IMG/VR virus record: IMGVR_UViG_3300023106_000023
Span: 1 to 29,351 of that record
Source of the DNA: a virus
Length of the DNA: 29,351 nt
Strand: one strand, 5' to 3'
In this document: positions 10,827 through 19,324 of the stretch, piece by piece
Numbering within the stretch: the first letter of the stretch is position 1
Layout of the letters: each line of letters starts with the position of its first letter
Program-made: the position numbers and the translations under genes
Notes under the pieces: generated by a model
Database searches by the model: none
Told to the model about the DNA's origin: nothing
Seen by the model: only the letters and a program-made list of their open reading frames with translations

Positions 10827-12314
10827 TTATTTGAAGTAGCGGATGATGATGCAGCCGCCGGCACCAGCGCCGCCGCCGCCGCTCCCGCCAGAACCGTAGC
10901 CTGTCGCGGGTTTGGCGATACCGCCATTGCTGGCCGGGCCGCCGAAGCCGTTATTGGAATCCCCGCCTTTGCCGAGTATGGTGTCGTATTGGTTATTGGC
11001 GGTGCCGTTCCACGCTACCAGATCGAAACTGTTCGCGCCTGCTTGGCCCGGGATCGCTAAATCGGCCCCCGTCGCCCCGGTGAAAGTCGCGCTCAGCGTC
11101 GTGAAACCCGAGAGGGCGAAAGAGGTCGCGCCACCGTTGCCGGGGGCCACCGTAGTGGATCCGGCCGTGCCGACGCCGCCGATGGATATAACTGCGGCGG
11201 ACCCGATCACCGCGTCGCGGAATCGTTTGACCCCGCACCACCCGGCACCCCCTGCCTGTTTCGAGCTGGCGGTGAGATTGTAGCCGTATTGGCCCCCGGC
11301 CTGCACCTCAACTTCGAAACTGGAGGCCTGCACAGTCCAGATGGAACCGGAAGTGAGTATCTCGATATACTGCTTGGCGCCGACTGACGGGGTACCGTCG
11401 CGCTTGAAGATTGTGACCCAAAAAGCCCCATCCATGCGGATAACTTCTGCTTGATCCCCCGCGACTACGGTTTGCGTACCGCCATAGACGTTCATGCCCG
11501 CGCCTTGTTGGAGTGTCGCCGTACCGCTGAATAGCAGGGTGCGTTTAGCGCCCGCTTGCGGAGATGCCGTAAAACCCGTGATAGTGCCAGTCCCGGAGAG
11601 GACTACAGAATTCCCCGCGCCGCTCCAGATATCGGGGGTAGCACTTACGGGTACATCGGCCGCCTGCCTCTCGTTGAGCGCTCCCGTCAGGTTGCCGCCG
11701 GTGATGCCGCCTGTCGACCCGGCTACACCCTTCTCACCGCTCGGCCCGATCACCCAGTTCGCCACGGTGTTGCCGCTGGTCGCCGGGTTGACGTCGGTGA
11801 CGGCGAGCGTTAGGGTGGTGCCGCTGTACGTGGCCGTGCCCACCATCCACTGTGCGGCATTGGTCGGGTTGACGGCCTTGAGGGTCTGGTTCGCGGTGAA
11901 TTGCTTGCCGGCCTGCGTGGTGAAGACCTTGGTGCCGACGCCGATCACCAGCGACGTGGTGCTCGTCGCGGTCAGGGCGGCGGCGTAGTTCTGCGCCGCG
12001 TCGCGCGCCGTCTCGGCGCCCGTCTGCGCAGACTGCGCCGCGTTGCGGTAGGTCAGGGCGGTGTCGCGCGCGGCTTCGGCCGCGTTGCGATAGGTCAGGG
12101 CGGTGTCGCGATAGCCCATCGCGGCGACGGCCGAGGCGGCGCCGTCCAGTGCATTGGCGTAGACGTTGGCGGCGATGGCCGCGATCTGCGTCAGGATGAC
12201 CGTGGAGAACCACGTCACCCACGCGTCAACGCGGTTGGAGAACGTGGCGCGGTCGCCGCGCTGCGGGAGATCCGCCGGTGGCGGGGTGTATCCTGGTGGG
12301 GGTGTCGCGGCCAT
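10827..12314 (-). CDS. Tail fibre protein with glycine-rich C-terminal tip, 495 aa
   Basis: Receptor-binding fibre. The N-terminus is Pro-rich (MAATPPPGYTPPPADLPQRG), followed by an Ala-rich helical or coiled segment with tandem RDTALTYRNAA units (about residues 68-97). A short collagen-like GPSGEKGVAGSTGG stretch follows, then beta-rich shaft and head domains with Gly/Thr/Ser repeats. The C-terminal 60 residues are polyglycine-rich (GSGGSGGGGAGAGGC) and end IIIRYFK, a typical fibre-tip ending of adhesins with polyglycine patches. It starts in TAATG overlap with the upstream 317-aa gene. Host specificity would depend on the C-terminal half. Confidence 0.87.
   Translation of the reverse strand: MAATPPPGYTPPPADLPQRGDRATFSNRVDAWVTWFSTVILTQIAAIAANVYANALDGAASAVAAMGYRDTALTYRNAAEAARDTALTYRNAAQSAQTGAETARDAAQNYAAALTATSTTSLVIGVGTKVFTTQAGKQFTANQTLKAVNPTNAAQWMVGTATYSGTTLTLAVTDVNPATSGNTVANWVIGPSGEKGVAGSTGGITGGNLTGALNERQAADVPVSATPDIWSGAGNSVVLSGTGTITGFTASPQAGAKRTLLFSGTATLQQGAGMNVYGGTQTVVAGDQAEVIRMDGAFWVTIFKRDGTPSVGAKQYIEILTSGSIWTVQASSFEVEVQAGGQYGYNLTASSKQAGGAGWCGVKRFRDAVIGSAAVISIGGVGTAGSTTVAPGNGGATSFALSGFTTLSATFTGATGADLAIPGQAGANSFDLVAWNGTANNQYDTILGKGGDSNNGFGGPASNGGIAKPATGYGSGGSGGGGAGAGGCIIIRYFK
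12038..12110 (-). repeat. Tandem 42-bp repeat within the tail fibre gene
   Basis: Two copies of a 31-bp stretch (12038-12068 and 12080-12110), 42 bp apart and differing at one base (12048 versus 12090), encode the repeated RDTALTYRNAA units of 14 residues. A third, diverged unit follows in the protein (ETARDAAQNYAA). The period fits four heptad-like helical turns, so fibre stalk length could change by slippage here. Confidence 0.7.
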
Positions 12315-13267
12315 TAGATAGTACCTTTCACTGTGATATTAATTACCGGCGTGCCGAAGTCATCATACTGCTGGCGCGCGCTCATGAGACCGAATACGGT
12401 CAGCGCTTCATACATTGTCGCCGAGCTGCCCACCACCACCACGGGGATACCGAGCAATTCCTTGACCGTATCTAACACGGCGTTGGCGTCCTCGATATTC
12501 ATCCGGCAGCTGATCGTTAGACCGGTGGCGTTGGGGCCTTTCTTCGTTCGCGTGCGCCCGAAGGGGTCAGTGACTACCCGGCTAAAGTCGATCGGCTCCA
12601 CCGACGCGCCGCGCTTAGGGACACCCAGGGGGCGCATGTCGCCGATTGCGAACATACCTATTTTCGGCTGACCGCTGACTTTGGTCAACGTCAATGTGAT
12701 CTCGGCGTCGTTGTACGGGTCGATGCCGGTGGTGATGAACTGCGTCTGCGGCTTGAAGCGGTCGAAGAAATACTCATAATAGTCAGCCGGCGCCGATCCT
12801 TCAAGCGGGCCGCTATAGGTATAGATCACGCTGCCGCCGGGCGCATCCTTCGCCAATACGCTGATGCTGTCCGCATCCAAGCCGAACAGCGCAAAGCCGT
12901 TGAAGTAGCCGGGTGTCAAGGTGTACGACAGCGTGGTGCCCGTGCCCACTGTCTGGGTGTTGATCTCCGGGTCGAACAGCGCGAATTTATTGGTAGGCAC
13001 GTCATCAATCCAGTACGTCACCTCCCCCGCCGCGTTAAACTGATTAGCTGGTATCTCGGGGTCTTTCGGCGCCGCCGAGGTCATGGCCGCCGCCGCCTCG
13101 TAGACCCGGTGCGTACTGGCCTTGTAGACCCGATCCCCCACGGCGTAGTTATTTGGCCCCCATGCCGGGTTCGCGTCTTCGGCCGCCAGCGAGCTGGCTG
13201 TGATCATCCCCGCCGTAATCTGAATTGGCGACAATACGCTGCTTGCGTCTTCGTCAATGTCTATCAT
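12314..13267 (-). CDS. Putative tail-tip or minor tail protein, 317 aa
   Basis: Lies between tape measure and tail fibre, overlapping the tape measure stop by ATGA (13264-13267), so a distal tail or baseplate role is likely from synteny. The protein has an N-terminal part with NPAWGPNNYAVGDRVYKAST, which recalls small carbohydrate-binding-type modules, then a beta-rich body (TLSYTLTPGYFNGFALFGLD, ITLTLTKVSGQPKIGMFAIG), and a C-terminal domain with GLTISCRMNIEDANAVLDTV. The C-terminal half could be jelly-roll or tube-like. No Dit, Tal or gpJ family can be named. It is the only gene available between tape measure and fibre. Confidence 0.75.
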   Translation of the reverse strand: MIDIDEDASSVLSPIQITAGMITASSLAAEDANPAWGPNNYAVGDRVYKASTHRVYEAAAAMTSAAPKDPEIPANQFNAAGEVTYWIDDVPTNKFALFDPEINTQTVGTGTTLSYTLTPGYFNGFALFGLDADSISVLAKDAPGGSVIYTYSGPLEGSAPADYYEYFFDRFKPQTQFITTGIDPYNDAEITLTLTKVSGQPKIGMFAIGDMRPLGVPKRGASVEPIDFSRVVTDPFGRTRTKKGPNATGLTISCRMNIEDANAVLDTVKELLGIPVVVVGSSATMYEALTVFGLMSARQQYDDFGTPVINITVKGTI

Positions 13268-16200
13268 GCTGGTTCCGTGTAAATAGCAGTGCCGCCCGAC
13301 GACACCTGCTCGAACTGGTTCGCGAATTTATTCGTGCTGCTGGCCGTGGTGCTGGAGCTATTCGCCGTACGCATGGTGTTTTCCTCTACACTTGCCATCC
13401 GGGAGTTTAGCGCCCGTAGCTCGGCCACCGTGTTGGCGCCGCTGTTCTGGTTCTGCAAATACTCGGGGCTGTTAAGGAAACCCTGCTTGATGGCGTCCCA
13501 GCTGGTGCCCTTCTTGATCTCGTCGAGGTAGAACTGCAGACCGGCGGCGTCCGCATTGCGCCCCAGCAGGGTGCTGTACAGGTTCTCGATGGCTCCGATG
13601 TTGCCAGTTTCGGCCGCCACCGGGTTGGTCGCGGCAGCGGTCTTGAGCGCGGCGATTGCTTCGGCCAGTGCAGCCAGCGCGCCGGGCAACGAATTGAGCG
13701 CGGCCGAATTGCCGGTGGCGATGGCCACGGCCTTGCGCTGTTCTTCCAGGATCGCGTCGAGGCGTGCGATCTGCATGTCATACGCGCGCTGCGTCGCGGT
13801 CTTCTGGTCTTGAAGCGCGAGCAGGGTGCGCTCGGCCACCGAGAGCTGCGAGTCGGTGATCGCGCCCAGTTCCTTGATGTCGCGGCCGGCGGCGGCCTGG
13901 TCGCGCAGGTACTCGGTCATGCTGCCGTAATTGTCGGTGCTGTTGCTGCCCAGCGCGGAGAGCGCATCCTTCAGGCTGTCGGCCGACGGCAACACACCGC
14001 TCGCCTTGGCGATTGCGATGGCGGCTACCACCTGCGCGCGGGCTGCGCCGTACGACGCCACGCTCTGCTGCGCGCTGCGCACGGCTGTGATCGGCGCGGC
14101 CAGGGCGTCGGACAGCGATTTGAGATTGCCGATCTTCGTCGTCACCGCCGTGATGCTGTCGTTGATGGCGGCGAGCGCGACATCGAGCGCGGTCTTGGCG
14201 GCGGTCTTCTGTGCGTCGACCACGGTTTTCAGGTCGTTGTACGCCGCGCTGATCGCGGAAATCAGGGCGTTGACCTGCGCGATCTGCGCGGCGGCCAGAT
14301 CCTTGGCCGCCTGTGCTGCGGATGCCAGTGCGGCGTCTTCCGCCTGCAGCGCCTTGAGGTAGTCGTAGCGCGCCACCGTGGTGGCGTCCATACCCCGGAT
14401 CTCAAAGGCGCGCACCGCGTCTGCGCCAGCGCGCGCGGCGAGCAGCGCGTCGATTTGGTCGTCGTAGCCCTTGTTGACGGCGGCCAGTGCGTCGGCCACG
14501 GCCTTGGCCTGGGCGATTTGCGCGGCGGCGATCTCGGCCTCCGCTTGCGCCTTGGCCTTGGCTTCGTCCGCTGCCGCCTTGGCCGCCGCTTCGGTGGCCT
14601 TGGTGATCTCGTTGAAGGCCGGGGCCAGCGCGAGCAGTTGGGCGAACATGGTTGCGCCCGCCTCGGTCGTCTTGTCCAGGCCCAGCAGGTAGGTCTTGAA
14701 CTGGTCGTTGGTGGTCAGGCCCGCCACGCCCATCGACTTGAGCGCGTCGGTCAACTGCTTCTGCACCGGGGCCAGTTGCTCGGCTTCGGACAGGAAGTTC
14801 TGCTGGAAGTAGGACAGGCCGCTGCCCAGCGCCGTCAGGCCGCCGTTGACCGCGATAAAGCTCTCGCGCGCGGCGATGCTGCCGGCGCCGACCGCGCCGA
14901 ACGAGGTGCCCACGGCGGCGAGCATGGTGTCCAGGCCCGTGTAGTTGCTGACGATGCGCTCCATCGTCACGCTGAGCGACTCGCCTTCTTTCTGGAACTT
15001 GGTCAGGTTCGGCACCAGTTCCACGGCGATGCTGTCGGCGACGCCTTCGAAGAACTTGGTGATGGCGCCGAGCTTGTCGGAGTCGGTCGCCAAGCCGGTG
15101 AGATCGATGCTCAGTTTCTGCACGCGCGTCGACAGCGCGGAGGTGTCCGCGCCGATCGTGTCGCCCAGCACCTTGGACACGTCGAGGATGGCCTTGTAGG
15201 TGGACGAGAACGCGGCCGACTGCTCGCTCGACAACGCGGTGCTGTCGGTGCCCTTCTTGTCGCTGCGGAACCACCCGCCCTTCTGCGTCCAGGTGCTGAC
15301 GTTGTTGCCGGTGGCGCCGGTCGCGGTGAGCGAGCCGTCGATGATGGTGCTTTGCACCTTCTTCTCGCCCATGCCGAACAGCCGATTGGCGACGCCGCCG
15401 AGCAGGCCGCCGATCAGGGCGCCGAGCGCGGTACCGACGACGGGCACGATGCTGCCGATCGCCGCGCCGATGGCGGTGCCGGCGGCGACGGTGTTCTTGC
15501 TGCCGTATTGGCCGGAGATTAGATTGCCGCCGAGGTAGCCGCCCGCCGCGCCGGCGAAGATGCCGACACCGGCGCCCACGGCCGAGCCGCTGCTGATCGC
15601 CGAGCCGGTGCTGGCCATGCCCGCGCTGTTGTACGCTGCCGCCGCGCTGGCGGCCTGGCTGCTGGTCAGGCCCATGCCGGCACCGAATGCCGAGGTGGCC
15701 GACGAGCCGAACAGGTTGCCCAGCGTGGTGACGTAGCCGCCGAGCGCGCCGCCGGCACCCGCGAAGCCTGTGGTGAAGCCTTCGTAGATCGACTTGCCCG
15801 CGTTGATCAGGCCGATGGCGCTGCTACCCGCGCCCCCCGCCGATGCCCCGCCGCCCAAGGCTGTGGCGATATCGCCCACGCCGCCGGACGACGAGGTGCC
15901 GATGTTGATGATCCATTTTTTGATCGTCTGCTGGTAGAGCCAGTCGAAGAAGATATTCTTGAAGGTGTCCTTCAGCCGCGTGGCGGTATCCTTGCTGCCG
16001 TCGAGGATCGAGACGAACGTCGCATGCGCGGTGTCGTCGATGCTTTTCCAGAACGACACCTGCGCGGCGGCCGCGCCGTCGCTGGCTTTCTTTTGTGTTT
16101 CCAGCACCTCAAGGTTGCCCATAGCGGCAACGTTGCGCTTGCGCGCTTCGATCTCGCGCTCCAGTTGCGCCACGGTGTCCTCGCTCAACTCCAGCGCGCC

Positions 16201-17787
16201 GCGCTGCGACAAGCGGTCCTCGTCGCGCGCGAGGGTCATCTGCGCGATCTCCAGCTTGGTCTTGCCGTAGACGGTCACCAAGTCCTCGTTCGCGGCGGCC
16301 TCGGCCACCAGCGCGGTGTAGTTGGCGTCTCGCTCGTCGGCCAGTGCGGCGATGGCGGCGCGCACCTGCTTGGCGGCGGCCGCGTTTTTCTCCAGTGCAC
16401 CGGCGTTGTCGAGCAGCGCGCGGATCTCCTTGATGTGCTCCTTGGTCAACACGATCTTGCCGGCGGCCAGTTCCTCGTCGAGCTTGATGCGCGCTTTCTG
16501 CGAATCGGTCAGCGCGTCGCCGCCGTCAATCTCCAGCCGGTCGGCGGCCATCTTCTCTTTGATGGATGCGATCAGGCCGGCATAGGCGCCTTGCTCTTTC
16601 TTCGCTGCGCTCTCCGCGTCGGCGGCGGCTTTGTCGCGTGCGGCCTTGATCTCCCCCGCGTTGAGGAATGTGGCCACCTTGACAGCGGTCGCGGCCTTGA
16701 TCAGATTGTCCGCGATCAGGTCACCGGCGTCCTTCATCGGCGCTACTTGCGCGGTGGCCGTGGCGCCGAGGTCTACCCATTTCTTTTCCCAGAGGTCAAA
16801 CGCCGCGCGCGCCTTCTCCGCGTCGGCGGCCGCCATGTCGCCGATCCCGCCCTCACCAAATGCGGACTTCAGCGTTGCTGCTCCGCCTTTAAAATCGAGG
16901 GTGGTAAATTGGTACAGCGCGCTGTAGTACTGACCCAGCTGCGCGGCCCACACGCCGATCTCAGTGGCCACAGCTTTCACTACGAAAGCAACATTGCCCG
17001 CCAAGATAACAAACACCCGCAGGATCTCATTCAGTGGGGTGAATTTATCCGCCGCGTTGTCCAGCTCCTTGCCGTTGGTGGCGAAGTCGTCCGCAAGCGC
17101 GGTCAGCACCGGTAGCAGACCCGCCGCGATGCGCGTGCCGAGACCCTGCGCCGCGAAGCCCAGCTCGTCGATCTTGTCGTTGAACGCGCCGGCGTCGGCG
17201 GCCACCTGCTCGGTGATGCCGGACAGTTCTTTACCCTTGCCGATCAGCGCGTCGATGCCGGCGGCGCCGTTGTCGAGCAGCACAGCGGCTTCCTGCCATG
17301 ATTTGCCCAGCACCTCGGCGCCGAAGGCCGCGCGCTGCTGCGGGTCTTGGATGTTTTTGAAGATGTCGGAAAGCTGCTTGAACGCTTCGAGCGGTTCGGT
17401 GGCGGTGATGCCCAGCTCGCGGAACTTGGCCCCGTCCTTGCCGATGTTCTGCGCAAGCTTCGTGATCGAAGCCCCCACCCCTTCGAGCTGGGTGTCGGAC
17501 AGCTTGGCCCCGTAGGCAAGGCCCGCGAGGTCTTCTATAGCCACCTTGGTGCGTACGCTCAAATCGTTGAGCGCGTCGGCGGCGTCGATGCTCTGCTTGA
17601 TGAAAGAGGCGAAAGCGCCGATGGAGAGACCACCGGCCAGGCCAGTCAACAACCCTTTGAGCGCTTGAGCACTCGCGCTCATGGCGTCCAACGCGGTGTT
17701 CACATCGCGCCGGGCGGCTTGCATGTCCTGCCGGAGACGGGCTATGTCAGCGCGAAGGCGAATCTCTACATCAGCTGCGACTGTCAT
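13264..17787 (-). CDS. Tail tape measure protein with DUF4214-like C-terminal domain, 1507 aa
   Basis: Determines tail length and is ejected with the DNA. The N-terminus is helical (EIRLRADIARLRQDMQAARR), followed by a tape measure-type domain (IGAFASFIKQSIDAADALND, LAGLAYGAKLSDTQLEG). Long coiled-coil, Ala/Lys/Glu-rich stretches flank a Gly/Ala-rich hydrophobic central block (about 15340-15900; GAAIGSIVPVVGTALGALIG), a candidate membrane-inserting region. Near the C-terminus, about residues 1396-1450, AIENLYSTLLGRNADAAGLQ followed by FLNSPEY is DUF4214-like. The ATG at 17787 overlaps the end of the T frame of the tail chaperone, the classical order. At roughly 0.15 nm per residue the tail would be about 225 nm, an estimate from the general rule. 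Confidence 0.93.
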   Translation of the reverse strand: MTVAADVEIRLRADIARLRQDMQAARRDVNTALDAMSASAQALKGLLTGLAGGLSIGAFASFIKQSIDAADALNDLSVRTKVAIEDLAGLAYGAKLSDTQLEGVGASITKLAQNIGKDGAKFRELGITATEPLEAFKQLSDIFKNIQDPQQRAAFGAEVLGKSWQEAAVLLDNGAAGIDALIGKGKELSGITEQVAADAGAFNDKIDELGFAAQGLGTRIAAGLLPVLTALADDFATNGKELDNAADKFTPLNEILRVFVILAGNVAFVVKAVATEIGVWAAQLGQYYSALYQFTTLDFKGGAATLKSAFGEGGIGDMAAADAEKARAAFDLWEKKWVDLGATATAQVAPMKDAGDLIADNLIKAATAVKVATFLNAGEIKAARDKAAADAESAAKKEQGAYAGLIASIKEKMAADRLEIDGGDALTDSQKARIKLDEELAAGKIVLTKEHIKEIRALLDNAGALEKNAAAAKQVRAAIAALADERDANYTALVAEAAANEDLVTVYGKTKLEIAQMTLARDEDRLSQRGALELSEDTVAQLEREIEARKRNVAAMGNLEVLETQKKASDGAAAAQVSFWKSIDDTAHATFVSILDGSKDTATRLKDTFKNIFFDWLYQQTIKKWIINIGTSSSGGVGDIATALGGGASAGGAGSSAIGLINAGKSIYEGFTTGFAGAGGALGGYVTTLGNLFGSSATSAFGAGMGLTSSQAASAAAAYNSAGMASTGSAISSGSAVGAGVGIFAGAAGGYLGGNLISGQYGSKNTVAAGTAIGAAIGSIVPVVGTALGALIGGLLGGVANRLFGMGEKKVQSTIIDGSLTATGATGNNVSTWTQKGGWFRSDKKGTDSTALSSEQSAAFSSTYKAILDVSKVLGDTIGADTSALSTRVQKLSIDLTGLATDSDKLGAITKFFEGVADSIAVELVPNLTKFQKEGESLSVTMERIVSNYTGLDTMLAAVGTSFGAVGAGSIAARESFIAVNGGLTALGSGLSYFQQNFLSEAEQLAPVQKQLTDALKSMGVAGLTTNDQFKTYLLGLDKTTEAGATMFAQLLALAPAFNEITKATEAAAKAAADEAKAKAQAEAEIAAAQIAQAKAVADALAAVNKGYDDQIDALLAARAGADAVRAFEIRGMDATTVARYDYLKALQAEDAALASAAQAAKDLAAAQIAQVNALISAISAAYNDLKTVVDAQKTAAKTALDVALAAINDSITAVTTKIGNLKSLSDALAAPITAVRSAQQSVASYGAARAQVVAAIAIAKASGVLPSADSLKDALSALGSNSTDNYGSMTEYLRDQAAAGRDIKELGAITDSQLSVAERTLLALQDQKTATQRAYDMQIARLDAILEEQRKAVAIATGNSAALNSLPGALAALAEAIAALKTAAATNPVAAETGNIGAIENLYSTLLGRNADAAGLQFYLDEIKKGTSWDAIKQGFLNSPEYLQNQNSGANTVAELRALNSRMASVEENTMRTANSSSTTASSTNKFANQFEQVSSGGTAIYTEPA

Positions 17788-18657
17788 TGCCCGGTTTCTC
17801 CAGTTTCTTTGCCTTGCGCTCCAGGCGCCGTTCTTCGCGGTCGAGGGACTTCTCCGCTTTTTGGTTCCGCGCCCATCGCCATTTCGATTCGAACTCAGGC
17901 CATGGGCAAGGTGCTTCGCGCTTCGTCGCGGCGAACGATTCGCCCAGATACGCCTTGGACAATTTGATCAGCAGCCGCGACTGGTACGGTTGCCATTCTA
18001 TACCAAGCAGGTGCTCCCACGCCACCAAATCGACCGCTTCAATCGGCCCGTCCTTCTTGGTCGGGCCTATCTCCCACAGGTAGTCCAACAGGTCACGCCC
18101 CCAAGACACTGGGGGCAGTTCCAGCGGCAAGCCGCTGGCCTCGATCGTGTCGCGCCGGGGCTTCTCCGGCGGCGCCTTCGTGTCCGAGGTGCTGGCCTCG
18201 GGCGTTGCGTTTAGCCAGGCTGCGAAGCGGACGAATCGGTGGAGGTCGTCGCCTGCTCTGGCAAGTAGTTTCCCCGATCACCCGCAAACTTGTTCAGGCC
18301 GGCGGCGATGTGGCCGATCTCCAGATCCTTGTAGGCCGCGCGGAAAGCCGCATTGCCCACCTTGCCCTCGTAGTCGAAGCCGTCGAAGGAGATGGTGATC
18401 GCGGCCAGGAACACGGCCAGGTCTTCGGTGTCCGCGTCGGCGGCGCGCTTGCTGTCCTTGCCGTTGATCAGCGCGGACAGGCCGCCGGATTTTTTCTCGG
18501 TGAAGTCGTGCAGCGCGGCCTGGAACACCTTGGTGCCGGGGCTGTGGTGGGTGATGGTCCACGGGGTGCCGTCTTCGTTGTACTGGACGTTGCCCTTGGC
18601 ATCGGTGACTTCGTATTTGCCAACTGGCAGAATGGAGAGGGATTTCAAGCTTTTCAT
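17771..18657 (-). CDS. Tail assembly chaperone, -1 frameshift fusion (gpGT-like), about 295 aa
   Basis: Extended tail chaperone that recruits tail tube protein to the tape measure. The reading frame downstream of gpG has no ATG of its own and is closed upstream by TGA at 18280-18278. It opens just before the slippery site GGGAAAC (18274-18268). After a -1 slip there the product continues GKLLARAGDDLHRFVRFAAW and on through ELPPVSWGRDLLDYLWEIG to a basic end LERKAKKLEK, stopping at TGA 17773-17771, inside the tape measure start. That gives 130 gpG residues plus 165 new ones. The continuous protein-like sequence across the shift, the canonical heptamer and the position between tube and tape measure genes all fit lambda gpG-T. 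Confidence 0.85.
18211..18657 (-). CDS. Tail assembly chaperone, short form (gpG-like), 148 aa
   Basis: Main, unshifted product of the tail chaperone locus. It starts MKSLKSLSILPVGKYEVTDA, with a beta-hairpin region (NVQYNEDGTPWTITHHSPG) and a helical body (DTEDLAVFLAAITISFDGFD, AFRAAYKDLEIGHIAAGLNK). The last 18 residues after the slippery site (YLPEQATTSTDSSASQPG) are low-complexity, as expected for a tail read only when no shift occurs. No good Shine-Dalgarno is evident, only AAGAAAG 8-14 nt upstream. Assignment rests on synteny and on the frameshift. Confidence 0.84.
   Translation of the reverse strand: MKSLKSLSILPVGKYEVTDAKGNVQYNEDGTPWTITHHSPGTKVFQAALHDFTEKKSGGLSALINGKDSKRAADADTEDLAVFLAAITISFDGFDYEGKVGNAAFRAAYKDLEIGHIAAGLNKFAGDRGNYLPEQATTSTDSSASQPG
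18268..18274 (-). promoter_or_regulatory. Programmed -1 ribosomal frameshift slippery site GGGAAAC
   Basis: On the minus strand the zero frame reads G GGA AAC, a perfect X XXY YYZ heptamer. It differs from the lambda G-T site (GGGAAAG) only in the last base. A -1 slip leads straight into the open T frame, 3 nt after that frame's last stop codon. No strong downstream stem is obvious, only a 5-bp GACGA/TCGTC pairing. Confidence 0.85.
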
Positions 18658-18759
18658 GTCGATTCTTTCTTGGGAGGATTATTGCACCTTCGGCCACCTG
18701 CGCCCTCCCAAGGGCGACAGGCGACCGTCAGTGCTGGTTGTGGCCTAGTGGCCGGGTTC
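18658..18759 (-). other. 102-nt gap between tail tube and chaperone genes with a GC-rich hairpin
   Basis: The gap holds a perfect 6-bp stem with 4-nt loop at 18701-18716 (CGCCCT / AGGGCG) and a shorter GGCC-TAGT-GGCC at 18742-18753. No T-tract follows on the minus strand, so a strong intrinsic terminator is not supported. It may be an attenuator or mRNA 3' end protector that keeps tail tube mRNA more abundant than downstream mRNA. No gene was seen in it. Confidence 0.4.
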
Positions 18760-19257
18760 TTACGCGGCCGGGGTCGGGATGACCGGGGTCGCTGCTTTCA
18801 GGGCTTCGGACTGCAACAGCAGGGTCATGGCGTAGGTCAGGTTGTCGTTGCTGCCGCCGCCGGACTCGGACAGGTTCGACACCTGCGCGGTGCAATACAG
18901 CACCGAGCCGGATTGACGGACCACGGCGAACGAGGCCACCGCGCGGTCGCGCATGGTGGTGTCGGCGGCGTCGAACGCATCGGTCTCGCCGTCTTCACCT
19001 TCTTCGAGCACCATCCACTCGGAGTCGATCAGCTGGTAGTTGCCGACGCGGCGTCGCACCAGGCCTTGGCTCACGACGTCCAGCTCGGAGGTATTGGACT
19101 GGCGGCCTTCCATGGCGCCGACCTGGGTAACGGTGAACTCCAGGGCGCCGGCGCCGAAGAACGTTTCGAACGCGGCTTCTGTGTCGTCGGTCGGACGGCC
19201 AGCTTTGATGAACAGGCGCGTGCCTGCGTAAGTCTCGAAATCTGCTGGAAACGGCAT
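18760..19257 (-). CDS. Major tail tube protein, 165 aa
   Basis: Forms the tail tube of the siphovirus tail. It starts MPFPADFETYAGTRLFIKAG, with AGGAG 8-9 nt upstream as a strong ribosome binding site, fitting an abundant structural protein. The body contains TQVGAMEGRQSNTSELDVVS and LIDSEWMVLEEGEDGETDAF, then a beta-rich RDRAVASFAVVRQSGSVLYC, and ends in an Ala/Pro tail. Position between the tail terminator and the chaperone pair is diagnostic. It is flanked by larger non-coding gaps with hairpins on both sides, unlike most genes of this operon. Confidence 0.83.
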   Translation of the reverse strand: MPFPADFETYAGTRLFIKAGRPTDDTEAAFETFFGAGALEFTVTQVGAMEGRQSNTSELDVVSQGLVRRRVGNYQLIDSEWMVLEEGEDGETDAFDAADTTMRDRAVASFAVVRQSGSVLYCTAQVSNLSESGGGSNDNLTYAMTLLLQSEALKAATPVIPTPAA

Positions 19258-19277
19258 AATGTTTTCTCCTGTTGAAT

Positions 19278-19308
19278 GCCCGCGCGCACCATTGCGTGAC
19301 GGGCGGGC
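19278..19308 (-). other. Hairpin in the leader of the tail tube gene
   Basis: GCCCGC (19278-19283) pairs with GCGGGC (19303-19308), and within the loop CGCA/TGCG can pair as well. It lies about 20 nt upstream of the tail tube ATG on the minus strand, in the 67-nt gap 19258-19324, next to the strong AGGAG. It could stabilise the tube mRNA or mark a processing site. Confidence 0.4.
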
Positions 19309-19324
19309 AAACCGATACCGTATT

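Noticed and set aside
13810-15522. 570-codon plus-strand open frame opposite the tape measure gene
   Set aside because: Composition is the typical Arg/Gly/Val/His-rich antisense of an Ala/Lys/Glu-rich coiled coil; it has no domains.
17771-18130. Independent gene starting at TTG 18130 between chaperone and tape measure
   Set aside because: The frame continues with protein-like sequence upstream to the slippery site and has no ATG or ribosome binding site, so it is the shifted half of the chaperone.
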